Source: DATLCI01 sp046714215 (GTDB taxonomy: Bacteria; Acidobacteriota; Terriglobia; Terriglobales; Acidobacteriaceae). Taken from it: a DNA stretch of 9,261 bases. The first letter of the stretch is position 1, and the number at the start of each line of letters is the position of its first letter. A model generated the notes under the pieces. It did not search any database. It saw nothing but the letters and a program-made list of their open reading frames with translations, and was not told the origin of the DNA. Where the stretch lies: assembly GCA_046714215.1 (NCBI GenBank), contig JBKKBM010000047.1, positions 1-9,261 on the forward strand, given 5' to 3'. A program made the position numbers and the translations under genes. Positions 1 through 5,080 of this stretch are shown in pieces.

Positions 1-47
1 GCAGCGAAGCGTTGCGGAGCCCTGGAGTAAAAAGGTGGATGTTATGA
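1..47 (+). CDS. C-terminal tail of an upstream gene, probably an ECF sigma factor (partial)
   Basis: Only the last codons of an upstream gene can be present here, and the frame is not certain. Frame 3 reads SEALRSPGVKRWML and stops at 45-47, overlapping the anti-sigma start as ATGA. Frame 1 reads AAKRCGALE and stops at 28-30. Both resemble the basic end of sigma region 4. The assignment to a sigma factor rests mainly on context, because zf-HC2 anti-sigma genes normally follow their ECF sigma gene directly. Too little sequence is present to prove it. Confidence 0.25.
   Translation, partial: SEALRSPGVKRWML
31..38 (+). promoter_or_regulatory. Ribosome binding site of the anti-sigma gene
   Basis: AAAGGTGG lies 5 bases before the ATG at 44. 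A GTG at 35 falls inside this site, so the ATG at 44 is the better start. Confidence 0.7.
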
Positions 48-577
48 ATTGCAAACAGGCACGAGAGAGTTTCTTCGATGCAGTGAACCAGGCGCCGGGT
101 ACGGCGCTGGCCACGCATCTTTCCGGGTGCGCGGAGTGTGCGGCGGAGTTAGCTTCGTTGAAGAGCACGATGGCGCTGCTGGATAGCTGGAAGGCGCCCG
201 CACCCTCGGCCTACTTCAATACCCGGATGCAGGCGAAGCTGGCGGAGGCACGCCGGGAAGATGGGACCCAGGTGTCGGGATGGCTGGCGCGGTTATGGAC
301 GCCGTCGTTCCTTCGTTCCGCCCTCCGCCCCGCACTGGTAGCGGCCATGGGCCTGGCTTTTGTGGTGGGCATGAACTTTTATCAATCAGCCGTGGTGAAT
401 CCTGCGCCCAACCGGAACATCGCGGTGGGGCAGCAGCAAGGTACGGCGGTGGCCGACCTCCAAGCGCTGGACAGGAATCAAGAGCTTTACTCCGACTTCG
501 AGTTGCTGGATGATATCGGCAGCAATCACGCGCCGGCGACGACTACGCCGGACCAGGGTACGGGATCGCAGCTCTAA
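44..577 (+). CDS. Membrane-anchored zinc-finger (zf-HC2/ZAS) anti-sigma factor
   Basis: The 177-residue product has the layout of a single-pass anti-sigma factor. Its cytoplasmic N-terminus carries the zinc anti-sigma motif: Cys3, then His25-x3-Cys29-x2-Cys32. A linker rich in Ala, Lys and Arg follows, then one hydrophobic segment at about residues 96-115, and a short Gln/Asn/Asp-rich tail that would be periplasmic. In this family the zinc domain holds an ECF sigma factor until an envelope signal frees it. The start at 44 is chosen for its ribosome site. The gene ends in tandem TAA codons and the DUF3106 gene follows after 29 bases, so the two are probably co-transcribed. The partner sigma gene would lie just outside the window to the left. 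Family and topology are well supported; the signal sensed is unknown. Confidence 0.85.
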   Translation: MNCKQARESFFDAVNQAPGTALATHLSGCAECAAELASLKSTMALLDSWKAPAPSAYFNTRMQAKLAEARREDGTQVSGWLARLWTPSFLRSALRPALVAAMGLAFVVGMNFYQSAVVNPAPNRNIAVGQQQGTAVADLQALDRNQELYSDFELLDDIGSNHAPATTTPDQGTGSQL

Positions 578-606
578 TAATTCAGAAATCAAGGAATCAG
601 GGAACA

Positions 607-1332
607 GTGAAGCAGTGGCGGAAAATCACGGGAGTGGCGATGGCGGGAGCGTTGAGTCTGGCGTTGGCCGGGGCGCAAGAGCCGGCCAAGCGCGGGGATG
701 ACAAGCGTTCGCGGAGCAAAGAGGCGCGCCCGCAGGAGCAAGCTGCCCCGTCGAGTCAGGCGCCTCCAGCGCGATTGCCGCGGAACCAGTTCGTAGCGCC
801 GGGTCCGATAGACCGTCCGGCGATGAAAGATGATCAGCCGCGCGAAGGGAAGCGGGGCCGGCTGCATCCTTTTAGCCCGCGCGCGGGCGACTGGCTGCGG
901 CAATATAAAGATGTGCCGGTGAACGAGCAGGAGCGGGCGTTGAGTAACGATCCGAGCTTTCAGCGGTTGCCCGCCGAGCGCCAGGACAAGTTGCGCGAAC
1001 GGCTGCGCAAATTCAATAACCTTTCGCCGGAGATGAAAGACCGGCTGCTGGACCGCATGGAGAAATTTGAGACTTTACCGCCGGAGCAGCGCCAGCGCTT
1101 GCGGGGTATTCAGGAGCGGATGCGGCAACTGCCGGAAGATCGTCGGCAGAAGATACGCGGCGCCTTCCACCAGTTAAAAGGGATGTCGCCGGAGCAGCGC
1201 GCAGCATATTTCGGATCGGAGCGCTTCCAGAGCGTGTTTTCTGAAGAAGAACGGGAGATCCTGCGCGGGCTGACCGATATCGAAGGCACGCCGGAACTGG
1301 CGGAGCCTGAGGACCCAAGGTCGGAAGACTAG
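607..1332 (+). CDS. Exported DUF3106 protein with 18-residue tandem repeats
   Basis: This 241-residue protein begins at GTG, with AAGGAA and AGGGA upstream. A signal peptide (MKQWRKITG, then a hydrophobic run ending AGA-Q near residue 23) points to the periplasm. A basic, Pro/Gln/Arg-rich low-complexity stretch fills about residues 25-85. From about residue 120 to the C-terminus there are six consecutive units of about 18 residues. Each opens with a Pro-Glu type turn (LPAERQ, LSPEMK, LPPEQR, LPEDRR, MSPEQR, FSEEER) followed by a charged helix. This is the DUF3106 pattern, a family without a known activity. It lies 29 bases after the anti-sigma gene and before a strong terminator, so it is the last gene of that unit. 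A role as periplasmic effector or sensor partner of the sigma/anti-sigma pair is inference. The tail is acidic. Confidence 0.85.
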   Translation: MKQWRKITGVAMAGALSLALAGAQEPAKRGDDKRSRSKEARPQEQAAPSSQAPPARLPRNQFVAPGPIDRPAMKDDQPREGKRGRLHPFSPRAGDWLRQYKDVPVNEQERALSNDPSFQRLPAERQDKLRERLRKFNNLSPEMKDRLLDRMEKFETLPPEQRQRLRGIQERMRQLPEDRRQKIRGAFHQLKGMSPEQRAAYFGSERFQSVFSEEEREILRGLTDIEGTPELAEPEDPRSED

Positions 1333-1360
1333 TTCCGTAACCACAGAGAACATAGAGGAG

Positions 1361-1394
1361 AGCCCTTGGGAAAATCCCAGGGGCTTTTTTCTTT
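1361..1394 (+). terminator. Rho-independent terminator after the DUF3106 gene
   Basis: AGCCCTTGGGA (1361-1371) pairs with TCCCAGGGGCT (1375-1385) over 11 bp with a single G-U, around an AAA loop. TTTTTT and CTTT follow. It lies 28 bases after the stop codon and closes the plus-strand unit. Confidence 0.92.
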
Positions 1395-1404
1395 AGTAAT
1401 TCTT

Positions 1405-1477
1405 CCCTCAGGAGATAAAGCCCCGGTTTCTTTTCGCTCGACGCGGCACGGCTGAAGCCGTGCCCTTCCCAGTCAGA
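1405..1477 (+). repeat. Two-hairpin intergenic repeat, copy A
   Basis: This copy lies between convergent genes (DUF3106 plus, yfiT minus). It aligns over its whole length with 3128-3201. Shared blocks are CCTCAG, TAAAGCC, TTTCTTTTCG-like and CTTCCCAG. The second hairpin is perfect: GGCACGGC (1445-1452), TGAA loop, GCCGTGCC (1457-1464). The first hairpin (about 1411-1424) is degenerate in this copy. It is REP- or MITE-like; no coding capacity is seen. Confidence 0.72.
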
Positions 1478-1505
1478 CGTTGTCGCCAGCGAGGTGCCCC
1501 ATGCG

Positions 1506-2036
1506 TTATCTCCAACCCATCCGGTCCTTCAGCGCGGTGATATGCGCGACGTGATGCTGGCCGTGCCAGGCGTAGATGCAGAGGTTCTGATCGAGGGTGA
1601 GTGCGCCGCGCTCGGGATGCTGGAAGGTGCGAGCGAAGTCTTGCGGGCGGATGGAGCGCAACAGGGCGTCCCAGCGCAGGTGTAGGTTCTCCAGCAGTTG
1701 CAGTGAGACCTCGATGGGCGTGGCGGGAACGTCGCCGAGTTTTGACCATGCGTCTTCGTCGTAGGGCTTGATCGTCGGATTATCTTCCGTGACCACGAGT
1801 TTGGTGCGGATGAACGCATTCATGTGGCTGTCTGGCAGGTGATGGATGACTTGGCGGATGGTCCAGCCACCGTCACGATAAGGGGTATCAAGTTGTTGCG
1901 GAGTGAGTCCTTTCACGGCAGCGCGGAGTTGAGCGGGAGCCGCGGCAATGGTGTCGATATGTTGGCGGCGCTTCTCGGGGGAGAGTTGGGCTTCGAGTTG
2001 AGCCTTACCAATGGGAAAGCGTGGGTCGGTGGTCAT
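1506..2036 (-). CDS. yfiT: YfiT/BstA-type DinB-fold metal-dependent thiol (bacillithiol) transferase
   Basis: The 176-residue protein matches the YfiT branch of the DinB superfamily along its whole length. It has the N-terminal D-x-RFPIG, LDTPYRDGGWT, VIHHLPDSHMN, EDNPTIKPYDE and the C-terminal YAWHGQHHVAHI. His65, His158 and His162 stand at the spacing of the three metal ligands known in Bacillus YfiT, so the metal site looks intact. In Firmicutes these proteins move bacillithiol onto electrophiles in detoxification; the substrate here is inferred. It is cytosolic, with no signal peptide or membrane segment. The ATG at 2036 is preferred over one at 2048 because GAGGT lies 5 bases before it. 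The gene stands alone, convergent with the DUF3106 unit. An AT-rich patch at 2047-2058 could hold a -10 element, but it lies too close to the start to be convincing. Confidence 0.92.
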   Translation of the reverse strand: MTTDPRFPIGKAQLEAQLSPEKRRQHIDTIAAAPAQLRAAVKGLTPQQLDTPYRDGGWTIRQVIHHLPDSHMNAFIRTKLVVTEDNPTIKPYDEDAWSKLGDVPATPIEVSLQLLENLHLRWDALLRSIRPQDFARTFQHPERGALTLDQNLCIYAWHGQHHVAHITALKDRMGWR

Positions 2037-2041
2037 AGCGT

Positions 2042-2046
2042 ACCTC
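2042..2046 (-). promoter_or_regulatory. Ribosome binding site of yfiT
   Basis: GAGGT on the minus strand ends 5 bases before the ATG at 2036. It would lie inside the gene if the ATG at 2048 were used, which favours the shorter protein. Confidence 0.65.
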
Positions 2047-2101
2047 ATAATATATATAGGAGATGGTCGGTAGTAGACGGGGCGGAGACGAGCGGCGATG
2101 C

Positions 2102-2127
2102 AAAAAAAGACGGGGGCTAAAACCCCG
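2102..2127 (-). terminator. Minus-strand intrinsic terminator upstream of yfiT
   Basis: Read on the minus strand, CGGGG (2127-2123), the loop TTTTAGC and CCCCG (2115-2111) form a stem followed by TCTTTTTTT. No minus-strand protein gene ends here: the next gene to the right is on the plus strand. It must therefore end a short RNA from 2130-2260 or act as an attenuator in a long yfiT leader. A second segment, ACGGGG (2140-2135), could compete for the same 3' arm. Confidence 0.6.
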
Positions 2128-2235
2128 GAATCATCCCCGTTATGGTTATTTGCAGACCTAAAAGGTTTGCGCCACCAAAGCTACTGCGCTACTAAACCAT
2201 GGCGCCGCCAACCCAGGCGGCTTGCTAATCTAGGT
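2102..2235 (-). ncRNA. Candidate structured RNA or attenuated leader upstream of yfiT
   Basis: Three helices lie back to back, given here in plus coordinates. GCAGACC (2152-2158) pairs with GGTTTGC (2164-2170). GCGCCA (2169-2174) pairs with TGGCGC (2200-2205). GCCGCC (2204-2209) pairs with GGCGGC (2216-2221). Neighbouring helices share two bases. The minus-strand terminator at 2102-2127 favours transcription on the minus strand, but the first helix has a G-U pair on the plus strand that becomes an A-C mismatch on the minus strand, so the sense strand is not settled. I match it to no riboswitch class. No start or stop signals suggest a peptide. Confidence 0.4.
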
Positions 2236-2250
2236 AAACTAAGATGTATT
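2222..2250 (+). promoter_or_regulatory. Weak promoter candidate for the beta-barrel gene
   Basis: TTGCTA (2222-2227) and TGTATT (2245-2250) each match the -35 and -10 consensus at four of six positions and are 17 bases apart. The leader would be very short, which fits the absence of a clear ribosome site. The call is tentative. Confidence 0.25.
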
Positions 2251-2254
2251 AATC

Positions 2255-3097
2255 ATGGTTAATCTTATGCGCATCATACACCTGTCCCTCTCAGTCGTCA
2301 TGTTTTTTCAATTCCTGCTTCTAGCCCAGACGCCGCCCCCGGCGACGCCCGAAAAGCCTGCCGCCATCGAAGACAACAGCTTCTTAGTCGAAGAGGCCTA
2401 TAACCAGGAATATGGCGTGGTGCAGCATATCCAGAGCTTCACGCGCTTCTGGAACAGTGAAGACTGGGTGTACAGCTTCACCCAGGAGTGGCCGTTCAAT
2501 CCCGCGCCCAAGCACCAGTTGAGCTACACGCTGACCGGCCTGGGGAGTTCGGGCAGTGGAGGGGGCATCGGGGATACGGCATTGAATTACCGCTACCAAC
2601 TGGTGCGCACCGAGCGGCTGGCGTTCTCGCCGCGCGTGAGCTTCCTGGCGCCGACGGGAGATTCGCGGCAAGGCCGCGGAGCGGGGGGAGCCGGCGTGCA
2701 GTTCAATCTGCCGTTCAGCGCGGTGCTGCATCCGAAGCTGGTGTCGCACTGGAATGTGGGCGCCACGCTGGTGCCCAATGCGAAAAATCCCGCCAGCGAC
2801 AAAGCGGCGGTGCATGGCTACAACTTTGGCCAGAGCTTCATCTACCTGGCGCATCCACGCTTCAACCTGATGCTGGAGACGGTGTTCAATAGCACGGAAG
2901 AAGTATTGGCGCCGCAGCAGACGCAGCGGGAGAACAGTGCGTTCGTGAGTCCGGGCTTTCGCTGGGCGCACAATCTGAAGAGTGGATTGCAGATCGTTCC
3001 CGGCGTGGCCGTGCCGGTGGGAGTGGGACGGAGCCGGGGCGAGGTGGGCGTTATCTTCTATTTAAGCTTGGAGCATCCGTTCGGGAAGAAGAAGTAG
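2255..3097 (+). CDS. Exported outer-membrane beta-barrel (transporter-like) protein
   Basis: The product is 280 residues, or 276 if the ATG at 2267 is used; neither start has a convincing ribosome site. A hydrophobic signal peptide ends near LLLAQ, followed by a Pro-rich stretch. The mature part has alternating aromatic and polar strands: LSYTLTGLG, LNYRYQLVR, LAFSPRVSF, GVQFNLPFSA, WNVGATLV, FIYLAHPRF, NLMLETVF, FVSPGFRWA, VIFYLSLEHPF. The last strand ends in Phe before a short GKKK tail, as in outer-membrane barrels. The APTGDSR turn and overall length recall the phenol-degradation MetA-like 'transporter' family, where members are predicted channels of unknown cargo. It stands alone on the plus strand, so context does not suggest a substrate. 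The barrel prediction is good; the function is unknown. Confidence 0.72.
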   Translation: MVNLMRIIHLSLSVVMFFQFLLLAQTPPPATPEKPAAIEDNSFLVEEAYNQEYGVVQHIQSFTRFWNSEDWVYSFTQEWPFNPAPKHQLSYTLTGLGSSGSGGGIGDTALNYRYQLVRTERLAFSPRVSFLAPTGDSRQGRGAGGAGVQFNLPFSAVLHPKLVSHWNVGATLVPNAKNPASDKAAVHGYNFGQSFIYLAHPRFNLMLETVFNSTEEVLAPQQTQRENSAFVSPGFRWAHNLKSGLQIVPGVAVPVGVGRSRGEVGVIFYLSLEHPFGKKK

Positions 3098-3127
3098 GGT
3101 GGCAGGGGCTCTTTTCCGGAAGATCTT

Positions 3128-3201
3128 ACCTCAGCGGCTAAAGCCGATTTTCTTTCGGCGTGTTATCGATATGGCTGAAGCCATATCCTTCCCAGATAGA
3201 C
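3128..3201 (+). repeat. Two-hairpin intergenic repeat, copy B
   Basis: This is the partner of copy A at 1405-1477, in the same orientation and again between convergent genes. The first hairpin is intact here: CGGC, TAAA loop, GCCG (3134-3145). The second is GATATGGC (3168-3175), TGAA loop, GCCATATC (3180-3187). The loop and inner pairs equal copy A, while three outer pairs differ and still pair. CTTCCCAG follows in both copies. I see nothing recognisable in the remaining 145 bases before the cyclase gene. Confidence 0.72.
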
Positions 3202-3346
3202 AGCGGGGACGCCGGATGCAGCGCAGGTGCTCCGGAAAGCCGAGTGTTTAGCGTGAAGAGCGGGATATGGCGGTCAAGGGATTACGCTGGAGTAGGGGTT
3301 CTTCAACTACGCGCATCGCGGTGCTCGCGCTCAGGATGAGGGGGAA

Positions 3347-4696
3347 TCAACTCTGGGCGTGGATCTTAAGGACCTGGCTGCCGACCAAGACGGTGGCGCC
3401 GACGGGGACGGGCGCCTTGCCGCGAACTTTGATGAAGCTGCCGTTGCGGCTGCCCAGGTCTTCGATGAAGAAGTCTTCGCCGCGGTGGTAGATTTTGCAA
3501 TGGGCGCGGCTCATGAAGGGATCTTCAGGGAAGACATAGGTGCCGCGGCTGCGGCCAAAGCTGATCTCTTCTTCATTCAGGGGCAGGCGCGCGGCGGTGT
3601 CGAGGAAGTCGGGGCCAACGAAGATGAGCTCAGCCACGGGCTCGTCCATATCTGAGTTCAACTCCAGGATGGTGGTACCGCGGGCGGCGGCGCCGGCCAC
3701 GGCTTCCGTTTTTTCGCGGAAGCGGAAGACTTGTTCGCCCATGCGGATGATATCGCCATCGCGCATGGTGTAGGTGGCGATCAATCCGATGAATACGCTG
3801 CTCACGCCGCTCACGTCCTCGACGAAGAGTTGATCTTTTTCCATGGAGAAGCGGGCGTGCAGGGGGGCCATCTTCTCGTCATCGGGGAACTGGACGTCGC
3901 CGCGCAGGCGTCCGACCTCGAGTTTGTCTTGCTTGAGCGAATACTTATCGCCGATGGTGCCGTCTTTGAGGACGCGCAGCAGGCTGTGCTTGGGGATGGC
4001 CGACGACTTCGAGGTCGTCATGACGACGGTATGCGCGGCGGCGCGCTTGGGCTGGATGCGCTCCGTCCACTGCACTTCGTAGAGGTCTCGGTTCTCGCCC
4101 TTACCCTTCAGGGAGAAGCGGCCCAGGGCATTCAGCTTGAATTCGCCTGACTTCACGACCTGCTCGTAAAGCGTGTCAGAGATGACGATCTGCTCGGGGC
4201 TGCCGACGCTTTCCACGCGCGAGGCGACGTTGACGACATCGCCGAAGACGTCGTCAGACTTGACGATACCGGAGCCGTAATTCAGGCCGATGCGGATGGA
4301 GACGCGGTCGTCGGGGGCCTGGAGCTGGGCGTCGGCGTAGATGCGCTCCTGCATCTTAACGGCGCCGCGGACGGCGAGAGTGCAGTCTTCGAAGCTGGCC
4401 ATGACGGCGTCACCGATGGTCTTAATGACTTTTCCACCATGTTCGCGGACGATGTCACTGATGGCGTCGTTGCAGGTGGAGACCATGAGCAGGCCGGCGG
4501 CATCGCCATATTTTTCAAAGTAGGCGGTGGAGCCCTTGATGTCAGTAAAGAGGATGGTGATATTGCGGCGAAACTTCTCCAACTCCGCGGCCGCGGCAGC
4601 CTGGCTGCCCACGGAACCTAGAAGCTGGCTGACCGTCGTCTTCTTTTTGTCCTTTGTTTCCATCCGTCTAAGCCCGCCTGCCGGGCGGTGGTCCAT
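3347..4696 (-). CDS. Class III adenylate cyclase with two C-terminal FHA domains
   Basis: The 449-residue soluble protein has a class III nucleotide cyclase domain at about residues 44-212. It keeps the full catalytic set: metal Asp52 (FTDIKGST) and Asp96 (KTIGDAVMASF), substrate-specifying Lys92 and Asp149, and transition-state Asn156 and Arg160 (VVNVASRVES). The Lys/Asp pair predicts cAMP rather than cGMP. A first FHA domain (about 239-327) keeps the Gly-Arg of strand 4 (VGR at 261-263) but has APLHA where S-x-x-H is expected and lacks the Asn-Gly turn. The second (about 355-446) is canonical: FGR at 380-382, SRAH at 396-399, LGSRNGS at 414-420. FHA domains bind phosphothreonine, so a Ser/Thr kinase probably steers this enzyme or its partners. 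There is no signal peptide or membrane segment. The ATG at 4696 follows AAGGG at 5 bases; a GTG at 4702 overlaps that site, and an ATG at 4663 has only a weak one. Confidence 0.95.
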   Translation of the reverse strand: MDHRPAGGLRRMETKDKKKTTVSQLLGSVGSQAAAAAELEKFRRNITILFTDIKGSTAYFEKYGDAAGLLMVSTCNDAISDIVREHGGKVIKTIGDAVMASFEDCTLAVRGAVKMQERIYADAQLQAPDDRVSIRIGLNYGSGIVKSDDVFGDVVNVASRVESVGSPEQIVISDTLYEQVVKSGEFKLNALGRFSLKGKGENRDLYEVQWTERIQPKRAAAHTVVMTTSKSSAIPKHSLLRVLKDGTIGDKYSLKQDKLEVGRLRGDVQFPDDEKMAPLHARFSMEKDQLFVEDVSGVSSVFIGLIATYTMRDGDIIRMGEQVFRFREKTEAVAGAAARGTTILELNSDMDEPVAELIFVGPDFLDTAARLPLNEEEISFGRSRGTYVFPEDPFMSRAHCKIYHRGEDFFIEDLGSRNGSFIKVRGKAPVPVGATVLVGSQVLKIHAQS

Positions 4697-4701
4697 CTTC
4701 A

Positions 4702-4706
4702 CCCTT
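4702..4706 (-). promoter_or_regulatory. Ribosome binding site of the cyclase gene
   Basis: AAGGG on the minus strand, 5 bases before the ATG at 4696. It decides the start against the overlapping GTG at 4702. Confidence 0.6.
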
Positions 4707-4729
4707 GGGGATGAGCCCTGGGGATGAGC
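4706..4729. repeat. Tandem 11-bp direct repeat next to the cyclase start
   Basis: TGGGGATGAGC occurs at 4706-4716 and again, unchanged, at 4719-4729, a period of 13 bp. It overlaps the ribosome-site end of the cyclase leader. Its core GGGATGAGC resembles the GCGATGACC repeats at 4782-4816. Confidence 0.65.
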
Positions 4730-4781
4730 AGGCCACGGCCGAAACGGCCAAGCAGAAGCCGCAGTCTACCGCATCTTTGCC

Positions 4782-4816
4782 GCGATGACCAGCCGCGATA
4801 ACCATTGGCGATAACC
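4782..4816. repeat. Three 9-bp direct repeats with 13-bp period, operator-like
   Basis: GCGATGACC (4782-4790), GCGATAACC (4795-4803) and GCGATAACC (4808-4816) are spaced at exactly 13 bp. On the minus strand, the coding direction of the cyclase, they read GGTTATCGC twice and then GGTCATCGC. Iterated same-orientation sites about 90-120 bases upstream of a start suggest cooperative regulator binding. No promoter for the cyclase could be placed with confidence around them. Confidence 0.55.
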
Positions 4817-4922
4817 GGCTTGGAGCGAACCCGCTCCTCCCCCTCCCGGGACTCGATGCCACTATCCAAAGGGCCATGTAAGGTCAGGTCCGAATGGGGG
4901 TTACGTAGGTGTTAAATCCCAT
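4817..4922. other. Middle of the 384-bp divergent intergenic region, nothing further recognised
   Basis: This stretch separates the cyclase-side repeats from the promoter candidate of the giant gene. I find no supported gene, RNA hairpin or repeat in it. Short frames here lack ribosome sites and family resemblance. Confidence 0.5.
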
Positions 4923-4961
4923 TTGACTCTTAGTACTTTTGAGTTAGACTTCCCAAAGTCT
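4923..4961 (+). promoter_or_regulatory. Promoter candidate with overlapping inverted repeat, for the giant gene
   Basis: TTGACT (4923-4928) and TAGACT (4945-4950) are 16 bases apart and fit a housekeeping promoter at moderate strength. A perfect inverted repeat, AGACTT-ccca-AAGTCT (4946-4961), covers the -10 element and the expected start point, where a bound regulator would block transcription. ACTC and GAGT also face each other inside the spacer. Transcription from here gives a leader of about 120 bases containing the helix at 4993-5071. Confidence 0.4.
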
Positions 4962-4990
4962 TTCTCCCCCGAACTTGTATTTTGAGCAGT

Positions 4991-5080
4991 CGCGCGGCTG
5001 GGTGGGTATTCCTCGCTTGGTCCGCGCGTAAAGATTTTCGTATGGCAAAAGTCCGTACCCATCTAGCCGCGAGGGAAGTC
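4991..5080 (+). promoter_or_regulatory. Structured leader with mutually exclusive helices before the giant gene
   Basis: Bases 4993-5008 (starting CGCGGCTGGG) pair with 5056-5071 (TACCCATCTAGCCGCG) over 16 bp with only two G-U pairs, enclosing 47 bases. The same left arm can instead pair perfectly with a nearer partner: CGCGCGG (4991-4997) with CCGCGCG (5022-5028). The long helix abuts or covers the ribosome site GAGGGA (5071-5076), so choosing between the helices could control translation. I recognise no known riboswitch class. Confidence 0.45.

Noticed and set aside
2145..2205. tRNA-like arms on the minus strand (TAGCGCAGT...GGCGC like a D-arm and a CTTTTAG loop like a Lys anticodon loop)
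   Set aside because: There is no T-arm with a TTCRANY loop, no matching acceptor stem and no CCA end, and the anticodon-like stem has an A-C mismatch on that strand.
2145..2225. Resemblance to the c-di-GMP-I riboswitch (AAAGCTAC, CTAAACC and ATGGC in order, on the plus strand)
   Set aside because: The order is suggestive, but the GNRA-capped first helix and the GGGACGC junction are missing, and the terminator lies on the other strand.
2384..2971. Minus-strand frame of 195 codons opposite the beta-barrel gene
   Set aside because: Its Arg/His-rich composition is typical of an antisense shadow, and the plus frame has a signal peptide and barrel strands.
3113..3124. Possible terminator after the beta-barrel gene around the TTCCGGAA palindrome
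   Set aside because: The stem is self-complementary without a loop and no T-run follows it; the repeat at 3128-3201 may serve instead but this cannot be shown.
3731..4150. Plus-strand open frame opposite the cyclase
   Set aside because: It is antisense to conserved cyclase and FHA codons and has no recognisable domain.
4737..4749. GGCCG-AAA-CGGCC hairpin in the cyclase upstream region
   Set aside because: It is only 5 bp, has no T-run on either strand, and such palindromes are expected by chance in GC-rich DNA.
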